A stretch of 64,000 bases of DNA from Guopingia tenuis (GCF_014384805.1 NZ_JACRSS010000003.1:248001-312000), one strand, 5' to 3'; positions 32,636 through 41,034 are shown, numbered from the stretch's first letter. Numbers and translations are program-made. The notes: generated from the letters alone by a model not told the origin.

Positions 32636-32703
32636 CCCCAAGGATGCGGAGCATCCGGCTAAAAGTTTTGCGGGTTTGGGAGCTTTTGAAAAATCTCCCA
32701 AGG
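32636..32703. repeat. Two-hairpin palindromic repeat, outer right unit
   Basis: GGATGC-GGA-GCATCC (32642-32656) and GGGAGCTTTT...AAAATCTCCC (32678-32699, two mismatches). Counterpart of the outer left unit 1. Confidence 0.75.
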
Positions 32704-32911
32704 TCTTTTGGTCTTTTGCCTTTCCCCTGACAATATCTGCGGCGGCTTTTGCCCCTTCTTCGCCGCAGTCTCGTTCCGCCTCCCCGCCTCTGCTTTTCGT
32801 ATCGTGGAATTTATGGTATACTGTATTTGCATTGTATTTCATAAAAAATTTCCGGCCCGCATTTTGCAATCAAAGGCCAATATCATATAAAAAATATGGA
32901 AAGGAGATTTT

Positions 32912-33457
32912 ATGCAGCTTCATACTATATCCCCCTCCAACAAACCGGATATTGTCCGCCTCTATAAAGAGGCCTTCCCCCGGAGTGAGCGCAAGCCTTT
33001 TTCCCTCATGGAACGCAGGGAGAGAGCCGGGCATATGGAAATCCTCTCCATTGAAGAGGAGGGGTTTCTGGGGCTGGCCATTACGGTACTCCATGAAGAC
33101 CTCGTGCTTCTCGACTATTTTGCCATTTCTCCCGGAGCGCGCGGACAGGGAGCGGGCGGCAGGGCCCTCTCTCTTTTGAAAAAGCGCTATGCGGGGCGGC
33201 GGCTCTTTCTGGAAATCGAATTTCCCGAGGAATCCGCTTCCAACTATGCCGACCGCCTGCGCCGCAGGGAATTCTATCGCCGCCACGATATCACGCCTGT
33301 CGGTCTGGAAATAGAGGATATGGGCGTGCATATGGAGGTTCTTTCCTATGGCTGCCCTGTCAGCTTTGCGGAATTTACTGCCCTTTTGGAAAAGGGGCTG
33401 GGAAAGGCCATGTTCCGGATGGTGCGCCCGGTTCTGCTTTCGCAAACGGGAGAATGA
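32912..33457 (+). CDS. GNAT-family N-acetyltransferase
   Basis: A 181-residue protein with the acetyl-CoA-binding core LLDYFAISPGARGQGAGGRAL (R-G-x-G-x-G at about 78-83) and the preceding beta strands. The substrate cannot be inferred; the family includes protein, antibiotic and metabolite acetylases. GGAAAGGAG lies 6 nt before the ATG. It is the first gene outside the right module and has no partner. Confidence 0.8.
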   Translation: MQLHTISPSNKPDIVRLYKEAFPRSERKPFSLMERRERAGHMEILSIEEEGFLGLAITVLHEDLVLLDYFAISPGARGQGAGGRALSLLKKRYAGRRLFLEIEFPEESASNYADRLRRREFYRRHDITPVGLEIEDMGVHMEVLSYGCPVSFAEFTALLEKGLGKAMFRMVRPVLLSQTGE

Positions 33458-33624
33458 GGCCGCGCATCATTTCCCGCCGCAGCAGGAGCTGGTCTCTTTT
33501 TGGAGGGGAGTCACAAAGGCCAAACAAAATCCGACCGGAAACGGCATGTTCCCCGACGTTTCTGGTTCCGGGCCTGTCTTTGCCGCTTTATCCCGGCGGT
33601 GTTGTGCAGGGCTTTTCATCCGCA

Positions 33625-33660
33625 ACAAAAACAGCGCACATAGAATTCTATGTGCGCTGT
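33625..33660 (-). terminator. Intrinsic terminator, perfect 30-bp palindrome
   Basis: Inverted repeat 33631-33660 centred on GAATTC, arms ACAGCGCACATAGAA and its complement. On the minus strand it is followed by TTTTTG (33625-33630), so it would terminate transcription coming from the right. Confidence 0.65.
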
Positions 33661-33720
33661 TGCGTTGTCCATATTTTATGCGGGCCGTTTTTCGGATTCC
33701 TATATAGAGGTGCGTAGACC

Positions 33721-33894
33721 TTAGAAAACCGGGAAGGCGCCGTTCCCGCAGTATGCGGCAACTTCATCGCCTGCCTTTATATCCCCATCGCTGTCCTTAT
33801 TTTCCACCACATTTAAGGCGGCAGCTTTGACGCAGGGAATCCTCACCGAGAAACCCTGCCCCGGACGCAGGGTTTTGTTTGAATGATGCGGTTT
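33721..33894 (-). pseudogene. C-terminal fragment of an unidentified protein
   Basis: A 57-codon frame with protein-like composition but no start codon: KTLRPGQGFSVRIPCVKAAA, then NKDSDGDIKAGDEVAAYCGN and the end GAFPVF-stop. It is bounded upstream by an in-frame TAA. The composition suggests the last strand-rich domain of a larger, possibly secreted protein whose 5' part is gone. The parent family is not identified. Confidence 0.3.
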
Positions 33895-33979
33895 TTATCT
33901 TCAACGCACCCCTTCAGCAGCAGGAATATAGCGCATACACATAACAGAATGGCTGGGATTCTCTAAGGAATCCCTTTTT

Positions 33980-34558
33980 TCATCCGCCGGTTCCTCCTTT
34001 GTTGACAACCGTGTAATAAGGCGCCTGGAGATAGTTCAGGATCAGAAGCCGCCTGCGCTCCTCCCGGCGCAGGTCATAGACAAACCATTCCTGATTCAGG
34101 CTGGGCAGGAGCAAATAGACGGTATGGAAAATGCCGGCATCTATATACTCCCTCCGTATCCAGCGGAAAAACTTCTCCCGCTCCCGGCTTTCTCCCGCAG
34201 CCCAGTCGAACAACTCCAGCATGCAGAGGATGGCCAGGCTGGTTCGCCGGGTGCTGTAGAATTTTTCCGCCTTCCGGGACAGCGCGCTCTTTATGCGCCC
34301 AATCTCACCGGCTTTGCTGGCGCCGGGATCAAAGCGACCATCGCAGGTCTGGCGGATGAAATCCCGGCTGGCCTCCCGCCCGGCGGCAAAGGTAACCTCG
34401 ATGCCCTCGCCGTCCGCAATAAAATCCGGCTCCGGCGGAATCCCCCGCCGAGAAACCTGAAGGTTTTTTGCCGCTTTAAGCATGGCGAATACAACGCTTT
34501 CGTTGACCTCTTTTTTCATAAAATCCGGCGGTAAAAACAGCCGGTAGAAAATTTCCAT
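33980..34558 (-). CDS. Hypothetical protein with a nuclease-like PD...ExT motif (192 aa)
   Basis: No family firmly recognised. Residues about 40-56 read GIPPEPDFIADGEGIEVTFA, similar in spacing to the beta-hairpin of PD-(D/E)xK nucleases (PD...ExK), though the Lys is replaced by Thr. Helices with charged residues follow (KSALSRKAEKFYSTRR) and the C-terminus is rich in Tyr and Arg (NQEWFVYDLRREERRRLL). AAGGAGACCAGCAG precedes the ATG at 34558. It is isolated between a decayed region and tandem repeats. The nuclease link is tentative. Confidence 0.6.
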   Translation of the reverse strand: MEIFYRLFLPPDFMKKEVNESVVFAMLKAAKNLQVSRRGIPPEPDFIADGEGIEVTFAAGREASRDFIRQTCDGRFDPGASKAGEIGRIKSALSRKAEKFYSTRRTSLAILCMLELFDWAAGESREREKFFRWIRREYIDAGIFHTVYLLLPSLNQEWFVYDLRREERRRLLILNYLQAPYYTVVNKGGTGG

Positions 34559-34874
34559 CTGCTGGTCTCCTTCCTCCGCGGTTTCACAATTCATTGCAGC
34601 CCTTGCAGGATAAAATGGCATCCGCTGCATTCGATCAGAAAAATATCTTCCGCGCCCCGGGAAATATCTCTGCCATTTGGGATTCCCCTTATCTGCCTGG
34701 GCGTTCCTCCCCCGGGAGTTTGTCTCATGCTGTAAGCCCGCCGTTTCACATATGGCCTTCTCTGGGCATCTCGGTGCCTTCCCGCACACATCCTCTTGCC
34801 GCTTTTTGTGATCCCTGCCTGCGTGCTCTTTCCTGTTGCTTTTCCATGTGATTTCCTTTTTCCATCTGCTGCCG
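34559..34874. other. Intergenic stretch, no supported gene
   Basis: Open frames on the minus strand run through it but differ in composition from real proteins and lack starts with ribosome binding sites. Nothing recognised. Confidence 0.5.
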
Positions 34875-35086
34875 CTTTTTTGTTCGGTCGTGGCCGTCTA
34901 CCGAAAACCTGTCTCTCGCTCCCCGCTGTTTTTCGATGCGGACTCTGTTTCCATTCACTGACCATTTTTTGTTCGGTCGCGGCCGTCTGCCGAAAACCTG
35001 TCTCTCGCTCCCCGCTGTTTTTCAATGCGGGCTCTGTTTCCATTCACTGGCCATTTTTTGTTCGGTCATGGCCGTCTGCCGAAGAC
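34875..35086. repeat. 89-bp tandem repeat, about 2.3 copies
   Basis: Repeat starts, marked by TGTTCGGTC, are at 34881, 34970 and 35059, exactly 89 nt apart. Each unit runs through GGCCGTCT(A/G)CCGAA and CTGTCTCTCGCTCCCCGCTG to TCCATTCACTG. The third copy is cut after about 34 nt. 89 is not a multiple of three, and units differ at a few positions without codon bias, so it is non-coding. Confidence 0.85.
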
Positions 35087-35093
35087 ACAGAGA

Positions 35094-35124
35094 CCAAAAC
35101 CGGCTGCCTTGCGGGCAGCCGGTT
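35094..35124 (-). terminator. Intrinsic terminator of glmS
   Basis: AACCGGCTGCC/GGCAGCCGGTT stem (35098-35108 with 35114-35124) followed by TTTTGG on the minus strand, 16 nt after the glmS stop. Confidence 0.75.
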
Positions 35125-35139
35125 TATTTCCTGCATATG

Positions 35140-36966
35140 TTATTCCACGGTCACGGATTTTGCCAGGTTGCGGGGTTTATCCACATCACACCCCTTGCTG
35201 ACTGCCGCATAATATCCCAGCATTTGCAACGGGATAACCGAAAGCATGGGCGCGAACAAATCCTCCACATTGGGAATCGTGAACACCTGGTCCACCTGAT
35301 CGGCCACAGTTGCCGCATCCCGCTCCTGCACAATGGCGAACACATAGCCGCCGCGGGCCTTAACCTCTTTGATGTTGCTCATCATCTTTTCCAGAAGATC
35401 TGCCTGGGTCGCCAGGGCCACCACCAGCGTGTTTTTCTCAATCAGGGCAATCGTCCCGTGCTTCAGCTCGCCGGCGGAGAACGCCTCGGCATGGATATAG
35501 GAAACCTCTTTGATCTTCATGGTTCCTTCCATGGCGACGGCATAATCCAGGCCGCGGCCGATATAGAACGCGTGCTGGTCCATATACCGCTGTGAAGCCA
35601 GCTTCTGCAGATCCTTCTTTTTCTCCATGGGCTCTTTAGACAGCTCCGGAACCCGCTCCAGCTCTTTCAGCAGGCGGGCATATTCCTCATCCGCCAGCTT
35701 ACCTTTGATGCGCCCCACCTCCATGGCGATCATATAGAGGGCCAGAAGCTGGGTGATATAGGCCTTTGTGGAAGCCACGGCGATTTCCATGCCCGCGCGG
35801 GTATAGAACACGGCGTCCGCCTCCCGGGAAAGTGTGCTGCCCACCACATTGGTGATAGCAATGACTTTCAGACCGCGTTTTTTCGCCTCCCGCAGGGCCG
35901 CGATGGTATCCGCCGTCTCGCCCGACTGGCTGATGACAATCACCAGCATATCCGGCTCCAGAACCGGATTGCGATAGCGGAATTCGCTTCCCGCGTCGAC
36001 CTCTACGCTGACACGCGCCAGCCGCTCAATGACATATTTGCCCACCTGGGCGGCATAGGAGGCTGTTCCGCAGGCCACGATATAGATTTTGCGGATGCCT
36101 TCGATCATGTCATCCGAGAAGCCCGCGTCCGTGAGATCGATTTTCCCATCGTGAATCCGGGGGAACAGCGTATCCGCCAAAGCCTTGGGCTGTTCGTTGA
36201 TCTCCTTGATCATAAAGTGCTCATAGCCCGCCTTTTCGGCCTGGGTCACATCCCAGTCGATGGTGACCGCCTCTTTGGTCGTCCGGGCGCCATAAGCGTC
36301 ATAAATCTGAATCTCGTCTTTTTTGATGACCGCCACTTCGTTATCGTCCAGGAAATATACATCCCGCGTATATTCCAAAATTGCAGGAACATCCGAGGCG
36401 ATGAGATTCTCGCCCTTGCCGATGCCCACGATGAGCGGGCTGTCTTTGCGCACGGCAACAATGCGGTCCGGCTCCTTCACGGTGATGACGCCAAGAGCAT
36501 AGGAACCCTCCAGCATCTTCACTGCCTTCATGACGGCAGTTTTCAGATCGCCTTCGTAATAATAGTTGACCAGATGCGCCACCACTTCGGTATCCGTTTC
36601 AGAAACAAAATGAACGCCCTTTTCCTGCAGCCATTCCTTGAGCTTCAAAAAGTTTTCAATGATGCCGTTATGGACAACAGCCAGGCTTCCCGATACGTTG
36701 GTATGGGGATGGGAGTTGATATCCGAGGGCTCCCCATGGGTGGCCCAGCGGGTATGCCCGATGCCGATGGTGTTTTCCTGGGAGGCATCCCCCAGCTTAT
36801 CCCGCAGGTTCTGCAGGCGGCCCTTTGTTTTGACCACCTTCATCTTTCCATCCTGCACATAGGCGACGCCTGCACTGTCATAGCCTCTGTATTCCAGCTT
36901 TTCCAGCCCGTTGGTCAAAACCGGGATCACATCCCGCGGGCCCACATATCCGACGATTCCGCACAT
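35140..36966 (-). CDS. glmS: Glutamine-fructose-6-phosphate aminotransferase
   Basis: Makes glucosamine-6-P, the first step to UDP-GlcNAc and the cell wall. The N-terminal glutaminase domain begins with catalytic Cys (MCGIVGYVG), with GHTRWATHG following. Two SIS domains follow (CGTASYAA and SQSGETADT), and the C-terminus ends KSVTVE. 608 residues. AGGAGG precedes the ATG. It lies 15 nt after glmM, leaving no room for a glmS ribozyme, so control must come from elsewhere. Confidence 0.97.
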   Translation of the reverse strand: MCGIVGYVGPRDVIPVLTNGLEKLEYRGYDSAGVAYVQDGKMKVVKTKGRLQNLRDKLGDASQENTIGIGHTRWATHGEPSDINSHPHTNVSGSLAVVHNGIIENFLKLKEWLQEKGVHFVSETDTEVVAHLVNYYYEGDLKTAVMKAVKMLEGSYALGVITVKEPDRIVAVRKDSPLIVGIGKGENLIASDVPAILEYTRDVYFLDDNEVAVIKKDEIQIYDAYGARTTKEAVTIDWDVTQAEKAGYEHFMIKEINEQPKALADTLFPRIHDGKIDLTDAGFSDDMIEGIRKIYIVACGTASYAAQVGKYVIERLARVSVEVDAGSEFRYRNPVLEPDMLVIVISQSGETADTIAALREAKKRGLKVIAITNVVGSTLSREADAVFYTRAGMEIAVASTKAYITQLLALYMIAMEVGRIKGKLADEEYARLLKELERVPELSKEPMEKKKDLQKLASQRYMDQHAFYIGRGLDYAVAMEGTMKIKEVSYIHAEAFSAGELKHGTIALIEKNTLVVALATQADLLEKMMSNIKEVKARGGYVFAIVQERDAATVADQVDQVFTIPNVEDLFAPMLSVIPLQMLGYYAAVSKGCDVDKPRNLAKSVTVE

Positions 36967-36981
36967 TTGCTTTTCCTCCTG

Positions 36982-38325
36982 TTATGCTAATCTGGTTTCT
37001 ATCAGTTTGGCAATGGAAACGGCCTCCCGCTCAATCGCCTTCCGGTTTTCTCCTTCAATCATCACGCGAACCAGCGGCTCGGTGCCGGATGTACGGATCA
37101 GCACCCGTCCTTTGCCGTCCATATCCTTTTCCAGCGCCTGGATGCGCTCCATAATCACCGGGTCATCCTGGTAATCGTGCTTCTTTTCCTCGCTCACCCG
37201 GGCATTTACCAAAACCTGGGGCAAAATATCCACGATCTTCGCCAGCTCCGAGAGCCGCTTTCCCTTGCGGCGCAGGATGCTCAAAAGCTGCACACCCGTC
37301 AGGATACCGTCGCCCGTGGTGTTGTGATCCAGGAAAATGATATGCCCGGACTGCTCGCCGCCGAAATTATAGCCGCTTTTCAGCATTTCTTCCAGAACAT
37401 ACCGGTCGCCCACATCCGTTTTCACCAGGTTCATTCCCAGCCGCTTCGCCCCAAGCTCCAGGCCCAGGTTGCTCATCACGGTTGCCACGATCGTATTTTT
37501 CTTCAGGGCGCCGCGCTCCATCATATCCAGAGCGCAGACCGCCATGATCCGGTCGCCGTCCACAAGGCGCCCCAGTTCGTCCACGGCAATCAGCCGGTCG
37601 GCGTCGCCGTCAAAGGCCAGGCCCACGTCCGCTCCCAGCTCGCTCACCAGCATGCAGAGCTGCTGGGGATGGGTGGAGCCGCAGTTATCGTTGATGTTGG
37701 TGCCGTCCGGGTCGTTGTAATACGGATATACCGTCGCCCCCAGGCGGCGGAAAACCTCCGGCGCAATCTGAGACGAGGCCCCGTTGGCGCAGTCCAAAAC
37801 CACCTTCAATCCCTTCAGGGGTTCGCCCGTGGAGCAGAGAAATTCTGCATATTCCTCCTTCGCCTTTTTCAGCTTGACCTTGCGCCCCACCATGAGCCCG
37901 GTGGGCAGATTGCAGGCCGCCTCCCCCGAGAGCACCAGACGTTCGATTTCGTCCTCTATCATATCCGCCAGCTTATATCCCTGGCCGTTGAAAAACTTGA
38001 TTCCATTATATTCAAAGGAATTATGAGATGCGCTGATAACCGCGCCCGCATCCGCTCCATAGTGCCGGGTCAGATGCGCCACGGCGGACGTGGGGATGAC
38101 TCCCAGCGTATCCGCTTCGGCTCCCGCCGAACAGATGCCCGCGATAAGCGCGCTCTCCAGCATATCCCCGGAGATCCGCGTATCCCTTCCAATCAAAATT
38201 TTCGCCTTATGCACCGCGCTCGTCAGCACAACAGCCGCCGCCTGCCCCAGCTTATAGGCCAGGTCGCAGTTGAGCTTATCATTGGCCACGCCACGGACGC
38301 CGTCGGTTCCAAACATTCTTGCCAT
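36982..38325 (-). CDS. glmM: Phosphoglucosamine mutase
   Basis: Converts glucosamine-6-P to glucosamine-1-P. N-terminal FGTDGVRGVAN, catalytic serine in ISASHNSFEYNG, the metal loop DGDADR, GGEQSGH and RTSGTEPLVRV are complete. 447 residues. It lies between trxB (34 nt) and glmS (15 nt); glmM-glmS are certainly one unit and trxB may lead it. Confidence 0.97.
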   Translation of the reverse strand: MARMFGTDGVRGVANDKLNCDLAYKLGQAAAVVLTSAVHKAKILIGRDTRISGDMLESALIAGICSAGAEADTLGVIPTSAVAHLTRHYGADAGAVISASHNSFEYNGIKFFNGQGYKLADMIEDEIERLVLSGEAACNLPTGLMVGRKVKLKKAKEEYAEFLCSTGEPLKGLKVVLDCANGASSQIAPEVFRRLGATVYPYYNDPDGTNINDNCGSTHPQQLCMLVSELGADVGLAFDGDADRLIAVDELGRLVDGDRIMAVCALDMMERGALKKNTIVATVMSNLGLELGAKRLGMNLVKTDVGDRYVLEEMLKSGYNFGGEQSGHIIFLDHNTTGDGILTGVQLLSILRRKGKRLSELAKIVDILPQVLVNARVSEEKKHDYQDDPVIMERIQALEKDMDGKGRVLIRTSGTEPLVRVMIEGENRKAIEREAVSIAKLIETRLA

Positions 38326-38359
38326 CGTCTTTCCTCCGTACTCTATGGGAACAGGGCTG

Positions 38360-39277
38360 CTACAGCCCCATCTCCAGCAGATATTCCTGAGCCGCCTGCT
38401 GGGCCACCGCCCCGTCAGAAACAGCCGTCACCACCTGGCGCAGCGTCTTTGTGCGCACATCCCCCGCGGCAAATACGCCGGGCACGTTGGTCAGCGTGTT
38501 TTCCCCGGCAATGATATAGCCCTGGGAATCCAGATAGACCTGCCCTTCCACGAGCCGCGTATCCGGCTCATGGCCAATGGCCACAAAGCATCCCGCAATC
38601 GGCAGACTGCGTTCCTCCCCGGTCTTGGCATTTTTGAGAAGGATGCTCTCCAGATCCATGCTTCCTTCAATTTTCACGGGGACAGTATCCAGAATAAACT
38701 CGATATTTTCCTTTGCCCTGGCCCGCTCCACCAGGACATGCTGTGCCCGGAAGGTGTCCCGCCGGTGAATCACGCTCACCTTTTTTGCCAAATTGGCCAG
38801 ATAAATCGCGTCCTCCAGCGCCGTATCTCCGCCGCCCACGACGCAGACTTCCATTCCCCGGAAAAATGCGCCGTCGCATGTGGCGCAATAGGAAACGCCG
38901 TTGCCGGTATACTCCTCTTCCCCTGCGATTCCCAGCTTCCGGGGGCTTGCGCCCAGCGCCAGGATCACGGTTTTGGCCTCATATTCTCCCTGGGATGAAA
39001 TAATGCTCTTGGGCTGACCCGCCAGCTCCATCCGCAAAATCTTTTCGCTTCTCAGCTCGGCTCCGAAGCTCTCCGCCTGCTCCTTTAGAGCCAGGGAAAA
39101 ATCGCTTCCCGCGATGCCGCCGGGAAAGCCCGGATAGTTTTCCAGTTTATGCGTCGAGGTGATCTGCCCGCCGGGAGCCGTCTGCTCAAAGATGAGCGTC
39201 TTCATCCCTGCGCGGCTTGCATAAATCGCCGCCGTCAGCCCCGCGGGGCCCGCGCCGATAATCGCCACATCCACCAT
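38360..39277 (-). CDS. trxB: Thioredoxin reductase
   Basis: NADPH-dependent flavoprotein reducing thioredoxin. FAD motif GAGPAGLTAAIYASRAG (8-24), redox-active CATCDG near 133, NADPH motif GGGDTALEDA, and the C-terminal GVFAAGDVRT. 305 residues. TTAGGAGGAAGC precedes the ATG. An extended -10 TGCTATAAT (39366-39374) about 90 nt upstream is the likely promoter. Confidence 0.96.
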   Translation of the reverse strand: MVDVAIIGAGPAGLTAAIYASRAGMKTLIFEQTAPGGQITSTHKLENYPGFPGGIAGSDFSLALKEQAESFGAELRSEKILRMELAGQPKSIISSQGEYEAKTVILALGASPRKLGIAGEEEYTGNGVSYCATCDGAFFRGMEVCVVGGGDTALEDAIYLANLAKKVSVIHRRDTFRAQHVLVERARAKENIEFILDTVPVKIEGSMDLESILLKNAKTGEERSLPIAGCFVAIGHEPDTRLVEGQVYLDSQGYIIAGENTLTNVPGVFAAGDVRTKTLRQVVTAVSDGAVAQQAAQEYLLEMGL

Positions 39278-39438
39278 GAATGCTTCCTCCTAATTTCATG
39301 CCGTTTTTCCTATATATTCCCCACTCTGGGGGAAAATACTGCAAAAACCCATTTTCAATTTGTTTATTATAGCATAGCCCCTGTTTTTTTTCTACGGCAG
39401 TCAGGGAAATTCAAAGAGATTTTGCAGTTTTTCCGGGT

Positions 39439-40095
39439 TTACCGGCCATTTTTGCCCGAGGTGTCCTTTTGCAGCAGCTTTTTATAATAGGAAGGCGCCG
39501 TATACAGGGCCGCCACGGGATTATGCCCCAGCACCCGGTCTTTGACTACCAGCGTAGTCGTGACTGCCTGGGAATACCTATAGAACAGGCTGTCGTGCCC
39601 AACGCACAGCCCCACCACAACGTTCAGATCCGTCTGCTCCCTATTCAAAAGCTGGGCTTGAAGAATGGGATTGCACATATTCTTGCCCACGGCCTCGCAT
39701 CTCTCGTCAATGCCCACTTGGGTTTTGGGCGTGGCGCCCGCTTTGCAGCATACCCCATATACCTGAAATCCGTGGGCGCGAAAGATCTTCGCCAGCGTCC
39801 GGGATTCCCGGATCAGTCCCACGCAGGTGGCGATCCCAATCTTTTTCGCGCCGATCTTCCGGGCAAATTCCATAGTTTCCTCCACCCGGGTCAGCCGGCA
39901 GTATCCCTCAAATTCCACCTCAGCGGCCGCCGTCATAATCTTATGGTTCTCCGCATCCTCATATTCCCTCAGGTTCTCTCCCCGCGCATCCGCTTCCAAA
40001 TGCGTTGTCAGGCAGAAATCCGGATATTTTCCCTCGGGCGAGCTGCAGTGCGTCGTCGCGCAGTCGATGCAGGAATATTTACATTCCTCTTCCAT
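39439..40095 (-). CDS. DUF1847-family cysteine-rich protein
   Basis: A 218-residue protein with an N-terminal cluster CKYSCIDCATTHC and further Cys in CVGL, CCKAG, CEAVGKNMC and GLCVG, typical of DUF1847 (putative metal-binding) proteins of anaerobes. Biochemical role unknown. CGGAGGAAAGAAGA precedes the ATG. It is probably a single-gene unit upstream of trxB on the same strand. Confidence 0.85.
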   Translation of the reverse strand: MEEECKYSCIDCATTHCSSPEGKYPDFCLTTHLEADARGENLREYEDAENHKIMTAAAEVEFEGYCRLTRVEETMEFARKIGAKKIGIATCVGLIRESRTLAKIFRAHGFQVYGVCCKAGATPKTQVGIDERCEAVGKNMCNPILQAQLLNREQTDLNVVVGLCVGHDSLFYRYSQAVTTTLVVKDRVLGHNPVAALYTAPSYYKKLLQKDTSGKNGR

Positions 40096-40324
40096 TCTTC
40101 TTTCCTCCGTCCGTTACTTGCCTTCAATATACCACAGGATTCCCATTTTCGCAACAAAAGCGGCTGGCTGGTAAGCTGCGCAATCCCTTGTTTGGCAGAA
40201 CACAGCGCCTATTTCCCCTGCTCCCCTCTGACCCCATATCTCCAAAGCTATCCTCTGTTTTCTTCCACTTTCCAGTGGGAAATCAAAGGGATTCATGGTA
40301 TACTGATCAAAAAGAGGGCGATGT

Positions 40325-40662
40325 ATGCTTTCTATTTTTAACCGGAGAGATCCTATCCGCACCTTCTCCCTGAAAAAACAGGCGGAGATCCAGAAAGTTC
40401 TCGCCATACGCCGGATTCCCTATTTCACCCGGATGGTCAACTGCCGCAACCTTTCATTTCTTTCCTCCGGCTTCTGGGGGGCAGAGGAACTTTGGATGAG
40501 AATCTGGCTTCGGAGTATGAACACACCATCTTCATCCAAAAAAACGGCCATGCGGCGGCATTGGGGCTCATTGGCCGGCTTTTTCAGCAGATGGGAGAGT
40601 GGCTCCGCTTTTCGTCTCTCCCCGGACTTTTCCCCTTCCTTGCGCAAGGAAGTATGCCCTAA
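40325..40662 (+). pseudogene. Small protein gene disrupted by a frameshift at a run of six G
   Basis: From the ATG at 40325 (AGAGGGCGATGT upstream) the frame encodes FSLKKQAEIQKVLAIRRIPY and FTRMVNCRN. At 40476-40481 (TGGGGGGC) the sense changes. Reading on in the -1 frame gives GRGTLDENLASEYEHTIFIQ and KNGHAAALGLIGRLFQQM, ending at TAA 40660-40662. The joined product (about 112 residues) resembles short Clostridia proteins with a FSxKxQAxxQ start and a YEYTIxVxKxD segment. It could be a true mutation, a sequencing error in the homopolymer, or less likely a programmed shift. Confidence 0.6.
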
Positions 40663-40686
40663 GCCGATATCTAATGGAGGAAAGCC

Positions 40687-41034
40687 ATGAAAAAATGGTA
40701 TGCAGAGGAATATGAATGGAAAATTGAAGTGATTGGGTTTCTTCGCGGCAGCCGCACAGAACGGTATTGCAGAAACGGCGAGGAAGTGGGTGACGTATAC
40801 ACCTGCACCTATGGCTGTCCCGTGAATGCCCAGGGCCAGGGGATCTGCCCCAAAGCTATGGTGATGATGTTCCCCATCATGGAGGCCGTCCGGAGCGGCG
40901 GGGATTTGGAGAACATCGGCGGGAGCAGCCGGTATTCCAAAGACCTCGTATGCCCCGACGGCAATGTTATTTTCCGTTTGACGGCGAAAAAACTGGGAAA
41001 CCAGAATTTCTTCAAGGGCAAATTTTTCGATTGA
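40687..41034 (+). CDS. TIGR04076-family protein (115 aa)
   Basis: The pattern of Cys (CPVNAQGQGICPKA and LVCPDG), the central glycine-rich region and the length fit the TIGR04076 family, a small uncharacterised group in anaerobic bacteria. GGAGG lies 7 nt before the ATG and 24 nt separate it from the frameshifted gene, so the two were probably co-transcribed. Confidence 0.75.
   Translation: MKKWYAEEYEWKIEVIGFLRGSRTERYCRNGEEVGDVYTCTYGCPVNAQGQGICPKAMVMMFPIMEAVRSGGDLENIGGSSRYSKDLVCPDGNVIFRLTAKKLGNQNFFKGKFFD

Larger units (their letters stand above)
31562..32752. mobile_element. Right copy of the repeated regulator/136-aa-protein module
   Basis: A 1.19 kb unit, inverted relative to 24439-25790. 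Order from the inner end: two hairpin repeats, XRE gene (minus), divergent control region, 136-aa gene (plus), one hairpin repeat and the terminal GGCGGCTTTTGC. The 136-aa gene and outer flank are almost identical to the left copy. The regulator gene and intergenic region are diverged, and the inner repeats are again similar. It begins just after the fsa terminator. No transposase or target duplication was recognised. Confidence 0.6.
33458..33979. other. Decayed intergenic region
   Basis: 522 nt without an intact gene. It holds a 30-bp perfect palindrome (terminator, 33631-33660), a reading-frame fragment (33721-33894, minus) and a GCAGGGTTT-type hairpin near 33851-33877. Other open frames lack ribosome binding sites. 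It looks like a site of past gene loss. Confidence 0.5.

Noticed and set aside
24439..32752. Composite transposon carrying frl-feo genes
   Set aside because: The modules contain no transposase, resolvase or clear target duplication; inverted flanking copies alone do not prove transposition.
34591..35043. 150-codon minus-strand frame and matching plus-strand frames across the 89-bp repeats
   Set aside because: The repeat period is not a multiple of three, so the translated repeats change frame; no start signals.
34875..35086. CRISPR array
   Set aside because: The 89-bp units are directly adjacent with no variable spacers, and no cas gene is present.
36967..36981. glmS ribozyme
   Set aside because: Only 15 nt separate glmM and glmS, so the ribozyme cannot be present.
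40470..40485. Programmed -1 frameshifting in the small gene
   Set aside because: The reading-frame phase does not give a canonical X-XXY-YYZ heptamer and no downstream pseudoknot is obvious; an indel is simpler.
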